Shown: positions 23,485-35,259 of the stretch, in pieces
Layout: each line of letters starts with the position of its first letter
How positions within the stretch are numbered: position 1 is the first letter of the stretch
Source of the DNA: Zarea fungicola
Taxonomy: Eukaryota > Ascomycota > Sordariomycetes > Hypocreales > Cordycipitaceae
Assembly (NCBI GenBank): GCA_900169235.1
Contig: FWCC01000283.1
Location: 62,001-126,000 of the forward strand
Direction of reading: 5' to 3'
DNA: 64,000 nucleotides
Notes under the pieces: generated by a model
What the model was told of the DNA's origin: nothing
What the model saw: the letters and a program-made list of their open reading frames with translations, nothing else
Databases searched by the model: none
Position numbers and translations under genes: made by a program

Positions 23485-24660
23485 GTTGATATTGAAGATA
23501 AAGTTATGATTGTTGATGTGCTTCAGTTGCCACTGGTCATATTCGAACCGGAATGAGGCATGTGTGATCATCAACACCTTTTTATATATGTTGAAGCTTC
23601 TCTTTTTTCCTTCAGACTTCACATTCATGTATACAAATTACTTGGCAAGTAACGTTCCATGGTAACAATACTCCACCATTTAAGGCCAAACCCCAGGTTT
23701 CAAAACTACTGTTGAACAGGACTTCCTTGAGGGATCTGAGGCAAGGTAGCGGCGGCCAACCCTTGGCAATGTAATAAGTGAAGAGGGTGGCCAGGATTCC
23801 CCAGGTTTTTGCGCCAATAATAGGCAAGAAATGGCTGGTGGCTACAGAGCGGTGCAGATCAATGCTACATACGGCTGGTAGGTGTCAAGACCGGTTCGGC
23901 CAAACAAGTTCGTAGCACAGACTGGCTTTAAGAGGAATTCAAACCCCGAACTGTTTTCCCAGTGCCTTTGACGGCTTCAACTTGCATTCCTGGTCTGAGG
24001 CTTCTTACATGTAGTTTGGATTTTTTCATAAGCTAAAATACCATGAATATACATTTTGCAAATGTCCCCTCTGAATAACCGGGTGAAGGCCGACGAGCCC
24101 AAAGGTTTGACGGCGGCTTTCGGCGACCATCGCCGGTGTGGGGAAGGACGGCAGTGTCGATCGGCTCCTAGGGCTGAGTGCCCAGCCCTATGTGCCTTGG
24201 AATCCTGGCCAGAAGCTGAGGCGGCCCGAGACATGGCCCGGGTTGCTGTTGTGGCGTAGTCATCTACCTGTTTACCTTATCAATCAGTGGAGGAATAATT
24301 CAGTGTTGAATCCCCATTCATATCGCCAGGCTGCAAGGCCCCAAGCCACTGCCGTGGTGGCTTGCATGAGCTTATTTTGTCCATTTGAGCATCATACAGT
24401 CCAGCCTTTTCCGGTCTTACTATGCTACCTTATTTATATGGCCAAACTAAGTGTCTATGGACAGCCCAACACAATCTACCGCGCTGTACTCGTTCAATCA
24501 GGCTATTACCATGTTGTTGACAAACAGGTAGCCCGAGAACCCCAGTACATACTGCTAGTTGAAATAGTGGCGAGTTTATGTTGCGGTTGAAAGTATTTTG
24601 AGTAAGAACCAAGTTAGTGACTACCGCCCGTGGTACATACAGTTGTGCAGACCTAGAAAC
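23485..24660. other. Gene-free region with a GC-rich island
   Basis: PL7 promoter at the left. A locally GC-rich stretch at about 24080-24260 stands out from AT-rich flanks but codes for nothing recognisable. Confidence 0.45.
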
Positions 24661-25831
24661 CTAATGGAGGCTACCTATCCTTTCCATATTTTTATCATAC
24701 ACTGCCTTGATTTCGGTGCAAACGTGCCATATCCGACGCCGGTTGGCCAAGCTCAGCAGCATCAGCGACCCACGCAAGTAAGGTTTTGGATCCGTGGCCC
24801 TGTCCAAGCCACTATACAGCCACTTGTACTGCCAGTCCTGTAGCTCCAGTTCAACCCCTTGCAGCTCCTCACCGGTACCCTCAAGCAGGCGCTGGATTTC
24901 AAAAGCCCATGGCATATCCACCCTGATTCTTGCCCTCCAAAAGCTGACACTGGTCCCCACAGTCTGACGGACAATCCAAGATGCCTGTATCAAGTTAAAC
25001 ACCGATTCTACAGGAAGATAATTGCACAATTGGTAGATGAGTTCCGTTGAGAGTTGGTGGAAAGGGTCGCTTCTGACGCGGGGGCTCAGGTCAGACGTCA
25101 GCGCAGGTGGTGGCGCTCCAGAGATGAGACTCCGGATCAGGTCTACATTCGTCAACAAGTCGGCCGTCGGCAGCATGGGATTCACAGCTGTGAGCTCCAA
25201 TCCCTTGCCTTCCGTCCAGAACTGGTCGTTTATGGGAGCGGCTGCACCATAATTTACCCGGGTGAGAGATGAAGCACACATGCCAGATAGGCGCATCAGG
25301 CTGCGTTGAAGTGCGAACTTATGAATGCCGGCGACTCCCTGCTTACCGGCTAGGGCGACTCCCAGAATCTCGTAGCAAGACCAGTGGAATGGGAAAGCCC
25401 CGTCATAGCACAGAATCTCCGCAGTTTCGTCAAAGTCTGGGTCGTCACCTCGTTCCACTTGAACCATGGCGGAGTCATCATACGTCCCAGGACCCGTAAT
25501 AAAGGTTCTAGGCATTTTTAGCATGATTAACTCATTGTGATAAAAGATGAAAGAGGAAAGTGGTGACCTACCTGCCAGCAGACCCAAGCCCACCAGTCGA
25601 CCATCGCACCAGCACGTGAAGAGTGCAGAGCCATGCTACATCACTCTCTGATACCAAATCCGCATCAAAATAGTCACTCTCTTGGGGTTCATCGCATCCT
25701 GTGCGCTCAGCTTGTTGACTCCCTGCGCTTGGGTCTTGTGTAGTGGCTGTCTTGCGCCGGCGTGTTACGTTTTGCGGACTGCGAGGAAATGGTGCTCCAC
25801 AGATAGCGCAGTAGCAATCCCAGGAACCCAT
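24661..25831 (-). CDS. F-box domain-like fungal protein
   Basis: Exons 25831-25572 and 25507-24661 give 368 aa; the 64-nt intron (GTAGGT..CCTAG) joins an Arg codon. The start at 25831 is preferred over 25930 because the protein then begins MGSWDCYCAICGAPF, the usual N-terminus of a widespread fungal F-box-like family. A His/Cys-poor middle region (ITGPGTY, GDDPDFDE, FPFHWSCYEIL) follows. Near residue 235 comes the F-box-like segment DPFHQLSTELIYQLCNYLPVESV, which in true F-box proteins binds Skp1 in SCF ubiquitin ligases. The C-terminal part has no recognised substrate-binding repeat. Function is assigned by family only; these genes are numerous and fast-evolving in ascomycetes. Confidence 0.72.
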
Positions 25832-26230
25832 GACCAATAGTTGGAACTGAGTAACGATTTCGGGTTTTGAGAGACCACAACTTTCCAGGACAGTGGGTGG
25901 CTCTTTCTCATAGATCAAGACGGTGCGCACGGGTTGCTGTGGGCGGTCATATAGCTATTAACACAGATGCAATACGGGGACACATCTGGGAGGTGGCCGG
26001 GAGATGAAGCCAGGTGGACGTCAGCAACACACGTAATTATAAGAAATGGTCACGTGATTGAATCGCTGCGGATTTATCCGAGTTATCAGTGACTAGTCAA
26101 TTGAACCTTGTAATGGTCATTTCGGACAGGGCAGAAAGTCATAAGTGCAGTTGAGTCTTTGTTGGCTGCCACATTAGAAGCATCAACGGCCGAATTACCG
26201 AATAATATCAACTTTTTTATACTTCAAAAC

Positions 26231-26370
26231 ATTTGCATTTGCATAAAAACTAGGGAAACCTTAAAATATAAGTAAAACCTAGCCAAGGTTTGCTATTCAA
26301 TGCCACTTATTCCTAGCAGACTCGACGGAAATAACCTTGAGGCCCTTTTTGCATTCTATAAAGCACGTTC
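26231..26370. repeat. Duplicated block, copy 2 (matches effector 3' end and flank)
   Basis: Counterpart of 18183-18320, with the same order of short identical strings and the same orientation relative to the effector coding frame. Confidence 0.6.
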
Positions 26371-26430
26371 CGTCAGGAGGACCACTGCCTTTAGGGATGC
26401 ATTCTGCAGTCGATCGGCCTCCAGCTATGG
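26297..26430 (-). pseudogene. Fragment of a cysteine-rich secreted protein paralog
   Basis: The minus-strand frame contains AECIPKGSG..DGTCFIECKK, which parallels the C-terminal part of the protein at 18255-18557 (QDCPLISGD..LGTCRVTCKN). Between the last conserved cysteine and the old stop the fragment is four bases shorter than the intact gene. The frame therefore shifts, misses the original TAG and stops at 26297-26299. No ATG or signal peptide precedes it in frame; a stop lies about 45 nt upstream. An upstream exon behind a CTAAC..CATAG-like acceptor cannot be excluded, but a decayed duplicate is more likely. Confidence 0.6.
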
Positions 26431-27544
26431 TAGGTAGGAATAACCCGATGTGGGTGTTGGGTGGTTAGGCTTCTACATACAAATAAGCTAATGTTAAGCG
26501 GACGCCATGTTTTTAACGATGCGCCACTTTTGTGCCAGTGTTATAGAGTAAGGCCTGTTGATCCTCTCTAAAGGTGCGCACAATTTTGTCCAAGAGAGAG
26601 GGGTGTGGCACGAGACTGACAGTCTGCCGGAGGAGCGTAGACTGGATCGTCAGTCCAGTCTGTAATATGCAGACAAGACCGATGGTCTATAGACTAGAGT
26701 CTGGACTATTAGGAGCGCTGCCAGAGCCAGCTGTGCATCTATTAAAATTACCGTCGGAAGTGGTAGAGATTTGGCTAATTCTATAAGTGAAATAATCCAA
26801 GAAGAAATAGCTACCTCTGTTTATAGGTAAATACATTTATTTATAATATTTATTTTTAGTGTTTATTTACCTTTCCATTGGTATAATGCTGTGTTGATTA
26901 TTCGGCAATTGCATGTGGCTGGTGGCACACCTCCGTCGATACCAAAAGTGTGTCTGGAAACGGCAATGTGTGGAAGGGCTGACGTAGTCCGAGCAACGAG
27001 GTCTACTTTCGCATGCAATATAACGTTGTTCGTGGCGAGAAGCCTACACAGGTACTGACGGGGCTGGATACGGATGCTAGCTATAGAACTGATTCGATCT
27101 GGGCCTGCATAGAAGCGCCTTCCCCTGGTTGAAACTGAATACCCGAGGCTTCCTTGCTCCGTTTTTTTAAGCTAGGAAATAAAGAAATCCTTTGCATTGG
27201 TTTACTGGCTTTGGTCAGCGTCGCGTGTTCATCTTTCAAGCAAGTATCGTAAAGAGTAGAATTCTCAAGAGTGAACGATTGCTTTGATTCATCAGCAGAG
27301 ATCTAATAACTAGCTACTGTCTTCTCCTTTACTTCGTCACAGGCTCTACCGCCCCAGGTGGTATTGGAAGCAACAATTACTCAAAATGCTAAACAGCCCT
27401 TGGGGCAAAGCATTACAGCATGGTGCAGCTGTTTGGTAAACGGCAAGTTCTTGCCTTAACCCGCGAACCTTCTGCGGAGGGCTGAGCATTTAGCTCTTCT
27501 TTTCTCGACCGCTGACCCGTTTTTTCAACAGCTGCAACAGATAG

Positions 27545-28396
27545 TCAACTAGTCGCCTTTGCAACAGCCTTGAAAAAGTTCTCGCCCTGGATAGTGGCGA
27601 TTTCGAGCTCCAACGCGCTCGGCTGGCGCGAGCCATCTGGGCCAGCAATTGTTCCTGCACCCCAAGGACTACCGCCGCGAATTTCATTCATGTTTGTCAG
27701 TTGAGCAAACGTTTTAGCGTAGCCGAGAGGCACATAAATGATTCCATGATGCGCAAGAGTCGACATGGCAGCGATTGAGGTCGACTCCTGTCCACCCCCG
27801 ACACTAGCTGATGAAATGAACAAGCCGGCATACTTTCCCCAATATCCACCAGAGGCCCAGATCCCACTTGTCGAATCCCAGAATGACTATTAACCCCAAT
27901 TAGGCTCCAAATGCAGGTACAATTTTCGGGAGCGAGGTCGCCCTTACCTTCCACTGGGTTGGAAAAGTTCCGAATTTCGTTGGGATACCAAGCAAGAAGC
28001 CGTCATAGCCCAGGAGAAGATTCGGGTCACTCAAAACCGGGATGTCCTTGGACTTCGGAGGTGCTTGCATCTTGGCGAGAGCATCTTCGGATAACGTCTC
28101 GGGGATCTGAAACAAATCCGCAACACCCCCGGCTTTCTCGATACCGTCCCTTTGGGCCTCAGCAAGTTTCTGAATATGGCCATACGTGGAATACTGCTCA
28201 GTACTTTGCATCAGCACATGTAAACAGCAACATATCCAGCTTGGACTTCTGCAGGCACCTATACTACACACGTTCGCCACGAACCGTACCCACGGCGAGA
28301 ACTATGGCGAGAACGAATGCAGCTGGTGAAGGGTAGGTTTGTATAGTTTGGTACAACTGAGCCACTTACAAAAACAATTGCAATTCTGGGAGCCAT
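27545..28396 (-). CDS. Flavodoxin-like NAD(P)H:quinone oxidoreductase (WrbA/Pst2 type)
   Basis: Three phase-0 exons, 28396-28370, 28193-27948 and 27886-27545, give 204 aa, the normal length for the family. The first exon codes only nine residues (MAPRIAIVF). Splicing over a 176-nt intron joins it to [14 protein letters not shown], rebuilding the FMN phosphate-binding loop. [13 protein letters not shown], the segment from FWDSTSG to [11 protein letters not shown], and the GGQEST.. and [20 protein letters not shown] blocks are all family hallmarks. WrbA/Pst2 proteins reduce quinones by two electrons, avoiding semiquinone radicals, and respond to oxidative stress; they are cytosolic or at eisosomes. 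The intact core motifs and clean introns indicate a working gene. No neighbour is clearly linked. Confidence 0.88.
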
Positions 28397-29646
28397 CTTG
28401 AGGCAGAAAGGTGTTGATCTGTATTAATTCTGACTGTAGAGTATGGCATGCGATGAATGGTGACTCCGATACCTGGGAGCCAAGCTGCCTTTATAGTCTC
28501 ATACTATCATACAGAATGTGCTGTTAGACCCCATCGCAAGAATTTTTCGAATTCAGCAGAAAGATGGCGGAGAATGTAGTTGCAATTGTCAGCATGTCAT
28601 ATGGCTTTGCGAGGCAAGCTTTACCGTCATTCACCTTGCCCTGATTACAAAGGAACCATCGTTGAATATATTCTGCTTGATAATCATATCTCACTAAACA
28701 CATAAATCAGAGTCAGGTAGAGGGTCATTGCCTGGATAGGCCGCGTAACGAATATACAAACCTCTCCGGATATGGAGTACTACTTGAGTTGTCAGCTTGC
28801 ATGTTTGTCTGGATGCTGGTGGGGACTAATGTTCTAGTTACCAGGGGTCTATTACAAATTTTTCAATTGTAAGAACGGGTTCCTCACCAGAAGTCGGGTC
28901 AAGTTTGCGCCATTTCACATGACCGATAGGCGGAGAGAGCGGCCGAAATCACCAGAATTTGTGCCTTGATGCTTTCACAACTAGATGTGGTGGCGCTGGA
29001 GAGATTAGGCGGACTAGTCCGCCGTCGTTCCCCGAGGCCCTCACTAATGCTGCAACTTGGTAATTGGCATCCTGCTTCGCTAGGTCGTTGATTTATAAGT
29101 CGCCAAGAATCAAAATACATACCATACAATGCAATACGCGGCTAGGACGGCTAGGACGGTGTTTCGGTTAGGCCTAGCGTAATGTAAGCCTTTTCAAAGA
29201 GGGTAAACCTGGAGGCGAGATAAGCGGAAGCGAGATAAACGAGAGCGAGATAAACGAAGCGAAAGGTAGAGATGGGTGAGATGGAACAACAAAGATTTTT
29301 TATTCGACATTAAATCGTTTCGCGGCAGTCAAATAAACCCTCCGAGCACCGGAAACCTTCAATAAGCAGGACGTCAAATAGGTCCATGACGTTTGTTTGG
29401 GTTTCCAGACGAGTGGGCCGAAACTCATTTATAAGGAAGTGGCGACACTCGCAGACCGAAGCTTGGTGGCCCTGATGAGCACTCAAGAATATAAGGGAAG
29501 TCTCAAAAAAGGTTTCATCCCTCTCACTGTAAAAAGAAGAAAGTTCATAACAATCTCGCTGGTAAATACAACTGCTTGGCCTGCTTAATCACAGACATAT
29601 ACCAATACACGTGACACCAGGAGAACTACCAAAGGCTCAGTCTACC
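28397..29646. other. Gene-free region with a short tandem motif
   Basis: Promoter of the quinone reductase at the left. At about 29213-29265 the unit GCGAGATAA(A/G)CG(A/G) repeats imperfectly three to four times. No gene seen. Confidence 0.5.
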
Positions 29647-30712
29647 ATGCATCTTCCCAGCTTTCTCTCGTTGATTGTTGCCCCAATCACTACTGTTGCT
29701 CTCACTATTCCCCCAGAAGACTGTTCAACGTCGGCCGTCCTCAAGATCACCAAGGTTACGCCATTCTACTGGCGCGCCATCTTTTCGGATCCCCCCTTCA
29801 ACATCCAGGGCGATGCTTTCTTCCGAGACTTTTACGACGTCGTCGATCAGATCACTGGCGACCCAGACGTCAAAGTGGTCGTGTTCGAGTCTGGCACTGA
29901 CACATTCTTCTCCACCCATGTCGACCTCGTCAACACCTTGGACCCCGACTTGTGGCCCGGAAACCCCCGTTACTGGGAGAGCGTCACCCGTCTAGCAAAT
30001 TCCTCCGTGCTCACTGTCGCCGCGATTCGGGGTATTGCCTACAACGCTGGAGCAGAGATTGCAGCCGTCATGGACGTCAGGTTTGGCAGCAAAGAGAAGG
30101 CTACTTTTGCCCAGACAGAGGTCGGATTCGGTAAGTACTCGTTGCTGCCTAATTCTTTTGGGATATGTATTTTACTAACAATGTTTGATGTTGAAGGCGC
30201 CAACCCAGGTGGTGGCGGAATCGAGTTTTTGTCCCGTCTTGCTGGCCGGAGCAGAGCACTTGAGATTGTGCTCGGGGCCGACGTCTTCGACGCTGACACG
30301 GCTGCTCTCTACGGATGTAAGTGACTGACTCTGGGCAATGGTCGCTGTGCGTCGCATGCCCAACTGCTGCAACGTCAAGGAACCAATATGCTAAACCAGA
30401 ACAGGGATCAATCGTGCGATTCCGGACGCTCAGTTTGAAAGCTTCATCAACAACTTTGCCCGTCGGGTCGCGGGCTGGGATCGCCATGCCCTTGCAGCAG
30501 CCAAGGCTCTCGTGAACAAGCGCACCGGCTTTCCCACGGCAGACGAGCAGCTGGAGAGCTTCGGTTCCTTTTTGGTAGCTTACGGTCAGGGGGCAGTCTC
30601 TGCCCGACTGAAGGCAATGGTGGCTGCTGGAATGCAGACTAGCCTCGACTTTGAGGTGAATTTTGCTCAGGAAGAGTTGAAGTTTGTCGGTGATGGGCCA
30701 TGGAAGGCATAG
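29647..30712 (+). CDS. Crotonase (enoyl-CoA hydratase/isomerase) family protein with signal peptide
   Basis: Exons 29647-30130, 30197-30316 and 30405-30712 give 303 aa; both introns have GTAAGT donors and split Gly and Trp codons in frame. The first ~20 residues (MHLPSFLSLIVAPITTVALT) look like a secretion signal. The crotonase core follows: VVVFESGTDTFFSTHVDL, AIRGIAYNAGAEIAAVMDVRFGS and TFAQTEVGFGANPGGGGIEFLSRL, which correspond to the two oxyanion-hole segments and the FGQPEVGLG block. Crotonases act on acyl-CoA thioesters inside the cell or organelles, so an N-terminal signal is unexpected. It may be an organellar targeting sequence, or the protein may have been recruited to an extracytoplasmic role. 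The usual catalytic Glu of hydratases is not clearly conserved apart from the EVG glutamate, so the reaction is unknown. Confidence 0.82.
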
Positions 30713-31166
30713 CGTTGTGTTGGTTTTTAGCGAGTAGTGCCTATTTATTGACATGTTCAACATTCCTCTGAACTATATTATAGCTTCTTTTAATTATCTT
30801 CTTGTCATTCATTTACCGTCTTTGTACGTTACCATGTTATGTGAGCTAATACACTAAATGTTAGTACTTTGCTACTAAGCTAACTATCGGCATCCCTACG
30901 CTATCTTAAAGTAAGGGAAATCCACCACTAAAACAAATATCGTGACCGATGCCGACAAAATAAATAATCAATAGGCAAAAAGGGGTGGGTATAACAGGTG
31001 CGGTGCCTCTCATGAGATCTTGCGTCGCCTCAGTGGCAGTCACATTTCATATTGGTATACTAGTCCTCTTCAACATGTATTACTACTTAATATAGCCGAA
31101 CCGTAACTGAGCTAACATCCATCGCATATTCTTGACCGTAAAAACAGCGGCGCAACCTTTACATTG
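30713..31166. other. Convergent intergenic region
   Basis: AT-rich 3' flanks; no ORF or repeat worth noting. Confidence 0.5.
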
Positions 31167-31568
31167 TCAAGCACAGGTCACCTTCAGATTTCGTGGGTTG
31201 AAGTTAGGGACCTTTACATGGATGCATTTACCATCCGCCTGAAAAGTCTCCTCGGGTGTAAAGTCGGAGCAGATGCCGCGGCCAGAGATCCCGACTCGGA
31301 TCGACTGTCCTGGCACAGGACATTTTTGGAGAGTGGAGAGTCTAATACTGAAGTCTTTCACAAGTGTCTCAAAGCCAGCATCGCAAGCTTGTCCGTAGGT
31401 GACACTATTGTATACTGGGTTTCCAGTACAATCCTGGTTAAAGAACTGTTCAAATCGAACTTGGGGAGTACTCTTCGCAGTGCAGAGCCCAACCAGGACT
31501 GACGCAAACACGGTGGCCTGGAGAGTTAGCGTGGGCAACAACGTCGGCTCTGGGGACCAAACCTTCAT
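31167..31568 (-). CDS. Small secreted cysteine-containing protein
   Basis: A single-exon protein of 133 aa. The N-terminus (about 31 residues, hydrophobic to GLCTA) reads as a signal peptide. The mature chain of about 100 residues has six cysteines, spaced for three disulfides, with the last Cys next to the C-terminal Ala (KVTCA). A TATATATT-type element lies near 31660 upstream. It is not clearly related to the ten-cysteine protein at 18255, although both end with a Gly-x-Cys..Lys-Val/Val-Thr-Cys-like tail. I do not recognise a family. Secretion and small size suggest an effector-like or cell-wall protein; function unknown. Confidence 0.6.
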   Translation of the reverse strand: MKVWSPEPTLLPTLTLQATVFASVLVGLCTAKSTPQVRFEQFFNQDCTGNPVYNSVTYGQACDAGFETLVKDFSIRLSTLQKCPVPGQSIRVGISGRGICSDFTPEETFQADGKCIHVKVPNFNPRNLKVTCA

Positions 31569-34500
31569 GGTACTGGAGTACTAAAATATTAAAGAACTAG
31601 GAGAATTATGGAACTGCGTCAAAAATTGTCGCTAGCAAGTCTTGTGAGCGACATGCAGAGCTATATATTAGTATCCAGTCTACAATACGCTCAACGTACT
31701 CTGGGCATTGTTACGGGCCCGACCAAGTTATCGTCATAGCGCGGATTTCAAATCAAGATATCGATTTCAAATCAATGATTTAAAAGGACCGTAAGTTGGC
31801 CGACGGTACTCTCTACTCAATGCGAATTGTGAGGCTGGTCGCTGGCTGCCACTCAATTCGGCTGATAGATGTGTGACCAGAGGCAACCCCCCAAGTTCTG
31901 ACATCTGGTGCAGCGACTTAGTCCGCCGCTAACTCAATCGGCAAACCTAGTATTAACAAGGGCATAGGGGATCAGCGCCAAAGACAAATAGCAGCAATAA
32001 TTGTAACAGTATAATGTAGTTTTCTTACCCTGCGGTCCGCTCTAGCCGTACTACCCGCTCTGACCGACGGCCAATCCTTTTGGCCAGCCTGTCGGCTGTG
32101 CTGCTATATAAAAACAGCGTCGTTATCAGCCAGTTTAATTTGTCACAATCCTGCACTTCGGGGCACTAAAGTCTGACACGGTAGTCCCAAATTGAAAGGC
32201 AATCGCCCGCTTCGGTCGGTTTTGCATGTATTGGGAGGGTGCTGTCACCTTGTTGACACACGACACACGGAACAATAGACTTTGCGTCGGCCTAGTTGGA
32301 CTACCGTTGAAGTAACGACTCCCCCGAAACAGTGAATGCAACCTTGAGCCGACGGAAGCCCTGTACCGGCAGAATAAGGAATTATCAAGGTTGATAGAAC
32401 AGCTGGAGGCGCATATTCAAGCGGTTTTCCGCACTGAAGATGATCTGTTGGTTGATCGGTGCGAGTTCATTTTGCAGGATTGGAGGCTAGAAGATACGAT
32501 GACGCGGCGTTAGCCACAAGACTAACTATAGTCTACGCCAAGGCTGACTTTGCCGAGTTTGCCGGATCTACTGAATCGGTCGAATTCTACGTTTGCCAAG
32601 TTACCCGTGCACACGTTACGTCGCAGGCTTGGCTTTGTTATTAGTAGTTCTATATTTGTCGCTTCTAGAGCCTCCGCCGCTCCATTGAACAGGGCAATGC
32701 TAGCTTCTAATTGGCTAATTCTTCCTCTATATAAGTATTGTACTAGGTATAGAGAGCTTAGAGATGAAGCATAGCTTAAGGATAACTAATATATATGTAA
32801 TTCTTCTATAGTCCAAGCTAACAAGGTCCCCCGCGTCAGAAGGTTGCTTTGATAGTCGAAATTGGGCAAAGGAAGTTTACTATTATTCACCAACGGAAAA
32901 GGATCTCACATTGCTGTGATGTGAGCTGATGGAGTTGTGTCGCGAGAGACCCTTCAACCGGGTGATAACTTTTTTATTGTCAGCAACGCCGACAAAACGC
33001 CCGCGAGGAAGGACCAGAACCAGTAACAGTAACATGGGTGTTTGTGCATAAACGTCAGCCGGTACGTGACATCGAGAGCCTTGGCGCACGTACGACTGGA
33101 AGACGGAAACTGTGTACTAAAATACAATACGCCAGAAATGTTCGAGTGAACACTAAGCCAAGGTACGTACCCTGCGTATTTTGGGCCGAGGCTTATGAGC
33201 CTGCGGCGATGAATGATGCACGGTACGGAGTGATGCATGTACAAAACATTCTAAACCATCCATACAGTCAAGAACTATACCATGGATGGGCTCATATTGG
33301 TTGGATAGCACTGACTGTAGTCGGAAGCAAGGAATGTATTCCAGTCAGTGAGGCTCACTAGGTATACTGTGTCCAGTTGAGTGTGCCCAGGCTCCGGCAC
33401 GGTATACTATCCACGTAGGTGTATAAGCTTCTCTAGTACATTATAGCGACCAGATATTGTTTTTTGGTGGCAGTTGAACTCCAACTCGAGACATGTGTAC
33501 GTCGAACCATGTGTACCTTTGTTGAACCAACAGAACATATCTAAAACTCTAAGCAAGAGGAGGATATGTCTTTGCGAATAGATTTTCTGCGTCGTAATTC
33601 TGTTTCAGTATCTCAAGGCAGGCCGTTATATCTTCACCGTAGAATCTTACCGTTTCACACTCCTCAGGCGGTGAGAAGTTCATATATCCTCCCTCAAATG
33701 CCATGCCGATAAACGTGTACCTACTTCAACTGGTTGTAGACACACAAACGCACCTGTAACACGATTACACTCTTCGCCTGCCTACATATAGCTTTCTCGG
33801 TATTGATTACCCCTTAGAAAGACTGATTTAGTAACTTATTATTGTTAAATTGCCAGGCCCCATCGCCTTCAGTTCTTACCCTACCCAGGTGGCAAAGCCG
33901 CTCTTCCGCTATAGCAGTGGCCATATTTCCACTTCATCTCTCGCTGACCACACTTTCTTTCAATACGAAATTTTTGCCTCTCTTCAAGTCACCATATAAT
34001 ACTTTAGCATCACTTAATTCTTGTTCCCTTATCGATGTTCTTCCATTTTGGGGGGGCAGCCAAATGTCTGATATTCAACTGATCTTCTTGCGAAGCCTCC
34101 GCTCGCCGCCGTTGCGGCATCGGCATCCTTTCCTTGTTGACATTATTGGACTGCGACAACACGCTCGCGTACTAATTGATATGGCACGTATACTAAATTT
34201 CATAAGAGGTCTAATAACTAAGGATATAAAAAGAAAAATAGCAAAAAAAGCAGAACTTTACCTCTTCTAGTAAGCCTAAAGGCTCCTATAATACCCCTAC
34301 CTAGTATAGTGTATAGTTTATAGGGGTATTAAAAAGTTATATAAGGATAACTCAGATTTGGCTACTAATTACTACTCAAAGTTGTAAAGCGCATACTAAG
34401 TTATATAGACTAGTCGCCAAACCAGCTAGTCGCCAGCTTATTTTTCCGACTCAAGATCAAGGACATTTAGAAATGAATGGTCCCCAAATCAGGCTGAACG

Positions 34501-34650
34501 AAATACGATGCCCCACATGCGACAGGGTCAAAAACCTGCTGTAAACACGTCCAGGCCGTCTCACCGTTCTACATTCTGTTCATGTAATCTAGTCGTGCTC
34601 CTCGATCATATCAACCTGGCCTGTTACGGCTACACAACGGGGCTGTCCTC
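31569..34650. other. Three-kilobase gene-free region with decayed frames
   Basis: No intact gene. A 65-codon frame without ATG (32316-32513, plus strand) encodes a Glu/Leu-rich helical segment and looks like a relic. A longer plus-strand frame at 33842-34270 lacks motifs and ends in Lys-rich AT sequence. Neither terminal repeats nor transposase motifs could be recognised by eye. Confidence 0.45.
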
Positions 34651-35259
34651 ATGGCTTCAGAAACTTTTACAGTTCCCATGACAAGTGCCAGGCGTGGCTC
34701 GCAAGCTTTTACTTTCGACAGCTCGGTGGCATATTTTGATACACGCATGGACTTATTTCGGTCCTCGCACCGCGATTATGATGACATCTGCGTGGGTGCT
34801 TGCGTTTTTGACAGCAGCGGTAAACAACTGCTACTTATTCAGCGCGCTGCATGCGATTCTTTCCCGTCCTTGTGGGAGATACCAGGCGGCAGATGCGAGC
34901 CTGACGATCCAACGATATTGCACAGTCTAGCTCGAGAATTATTTGAGGAGGCTGGGTTGGTGTTGAGGCATGTTGGACGCTGCGTGTGTCCTGATCAAGC
35001 GACCGGCGCCAATATCCATGGAGAGGAGGGAAGCAGGGGCTATACATTCCAATACAAGGGCCTCAGAGTTATAAAGTATAACTTTTTGGTTGAAGTAGAG
35101 AGTCCCATGCAAATTCGGCTTAATCCGGAAGAACACATGGCATTTTCATGGTTAACAGAGGGGGAATACAGAGCAAGGCACCTGCAGGATCAAACCCTCG
35201 GAATTACTACTCCGGCCCAAGCCGACTTGATTTCAGAAGCCTTCAAGTCTGCACGATAG
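34651..35259 (+). CDS. Nudix hydrolase
   Basis: An intronless 202-residue protein. The Nudix signature is visible as WEIPGG (75-80) followed by ARELFEEAGL (94-103), supplying the metal-binding Glu residues of the REUxEExGU core. The spacing between the leading Gly and the Arg is one residue longer than the textbook box, and Pro87 sits where the first box Glu normally is. Nudix enzymes cleave nucleoside diphosphates linked to another group; the substrate is not evident, and the N-terminal 40 residues and C-terminal helix give no subfamily clue. No targeting signal. It lies alone between two gene-free stretches. Confidence 0.85.
   Translation: MASETFTVPMTSARRGSQAFTFDSSVAYFDTRMDLFRSSHRDYDDICVGACVFDSSGKQLLLIQRAACDSFPSLWEIPGGRCEPDDPTILHSLARELFEEAGLVLRHVGRCVCPDQATGANIHGEEGSRGYTFQYKGLRVIKYNFLVEVESPMQIRLNPEEHMAFSWLTEGEYRARHLQDQTLGITTPAQADLISEAFKSAR

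Larger units (their letters stand above)
25832..27544. other. Gene-poor region with gene fragments
   Basis: Holds the duplicated effector fragment (26297-26430) and, around 26574-26786 on the plus strand, a short frame ending in LLKLPSEVVEIWL, which resembles the first helix of an F-box cut off by a stop. Inverted words around AGACTGGAC/GTCCAGTCT occur at about 26620-26710. Otherwise nothing recognised. Confidence 0.45.

Noticed and set aside
33842..34270. 142-codon plus-strand frame
   Set aside because: No motif, ends in AT-rich Lys-coding sequence, no promoter or homologous features; likely chance.
31569..34650. Transposable element in the longest gene-free stretch
   Set aside because: No terminal repeats, target duplications or transposase/reverse transcriptase motifs could be recognised by eye.
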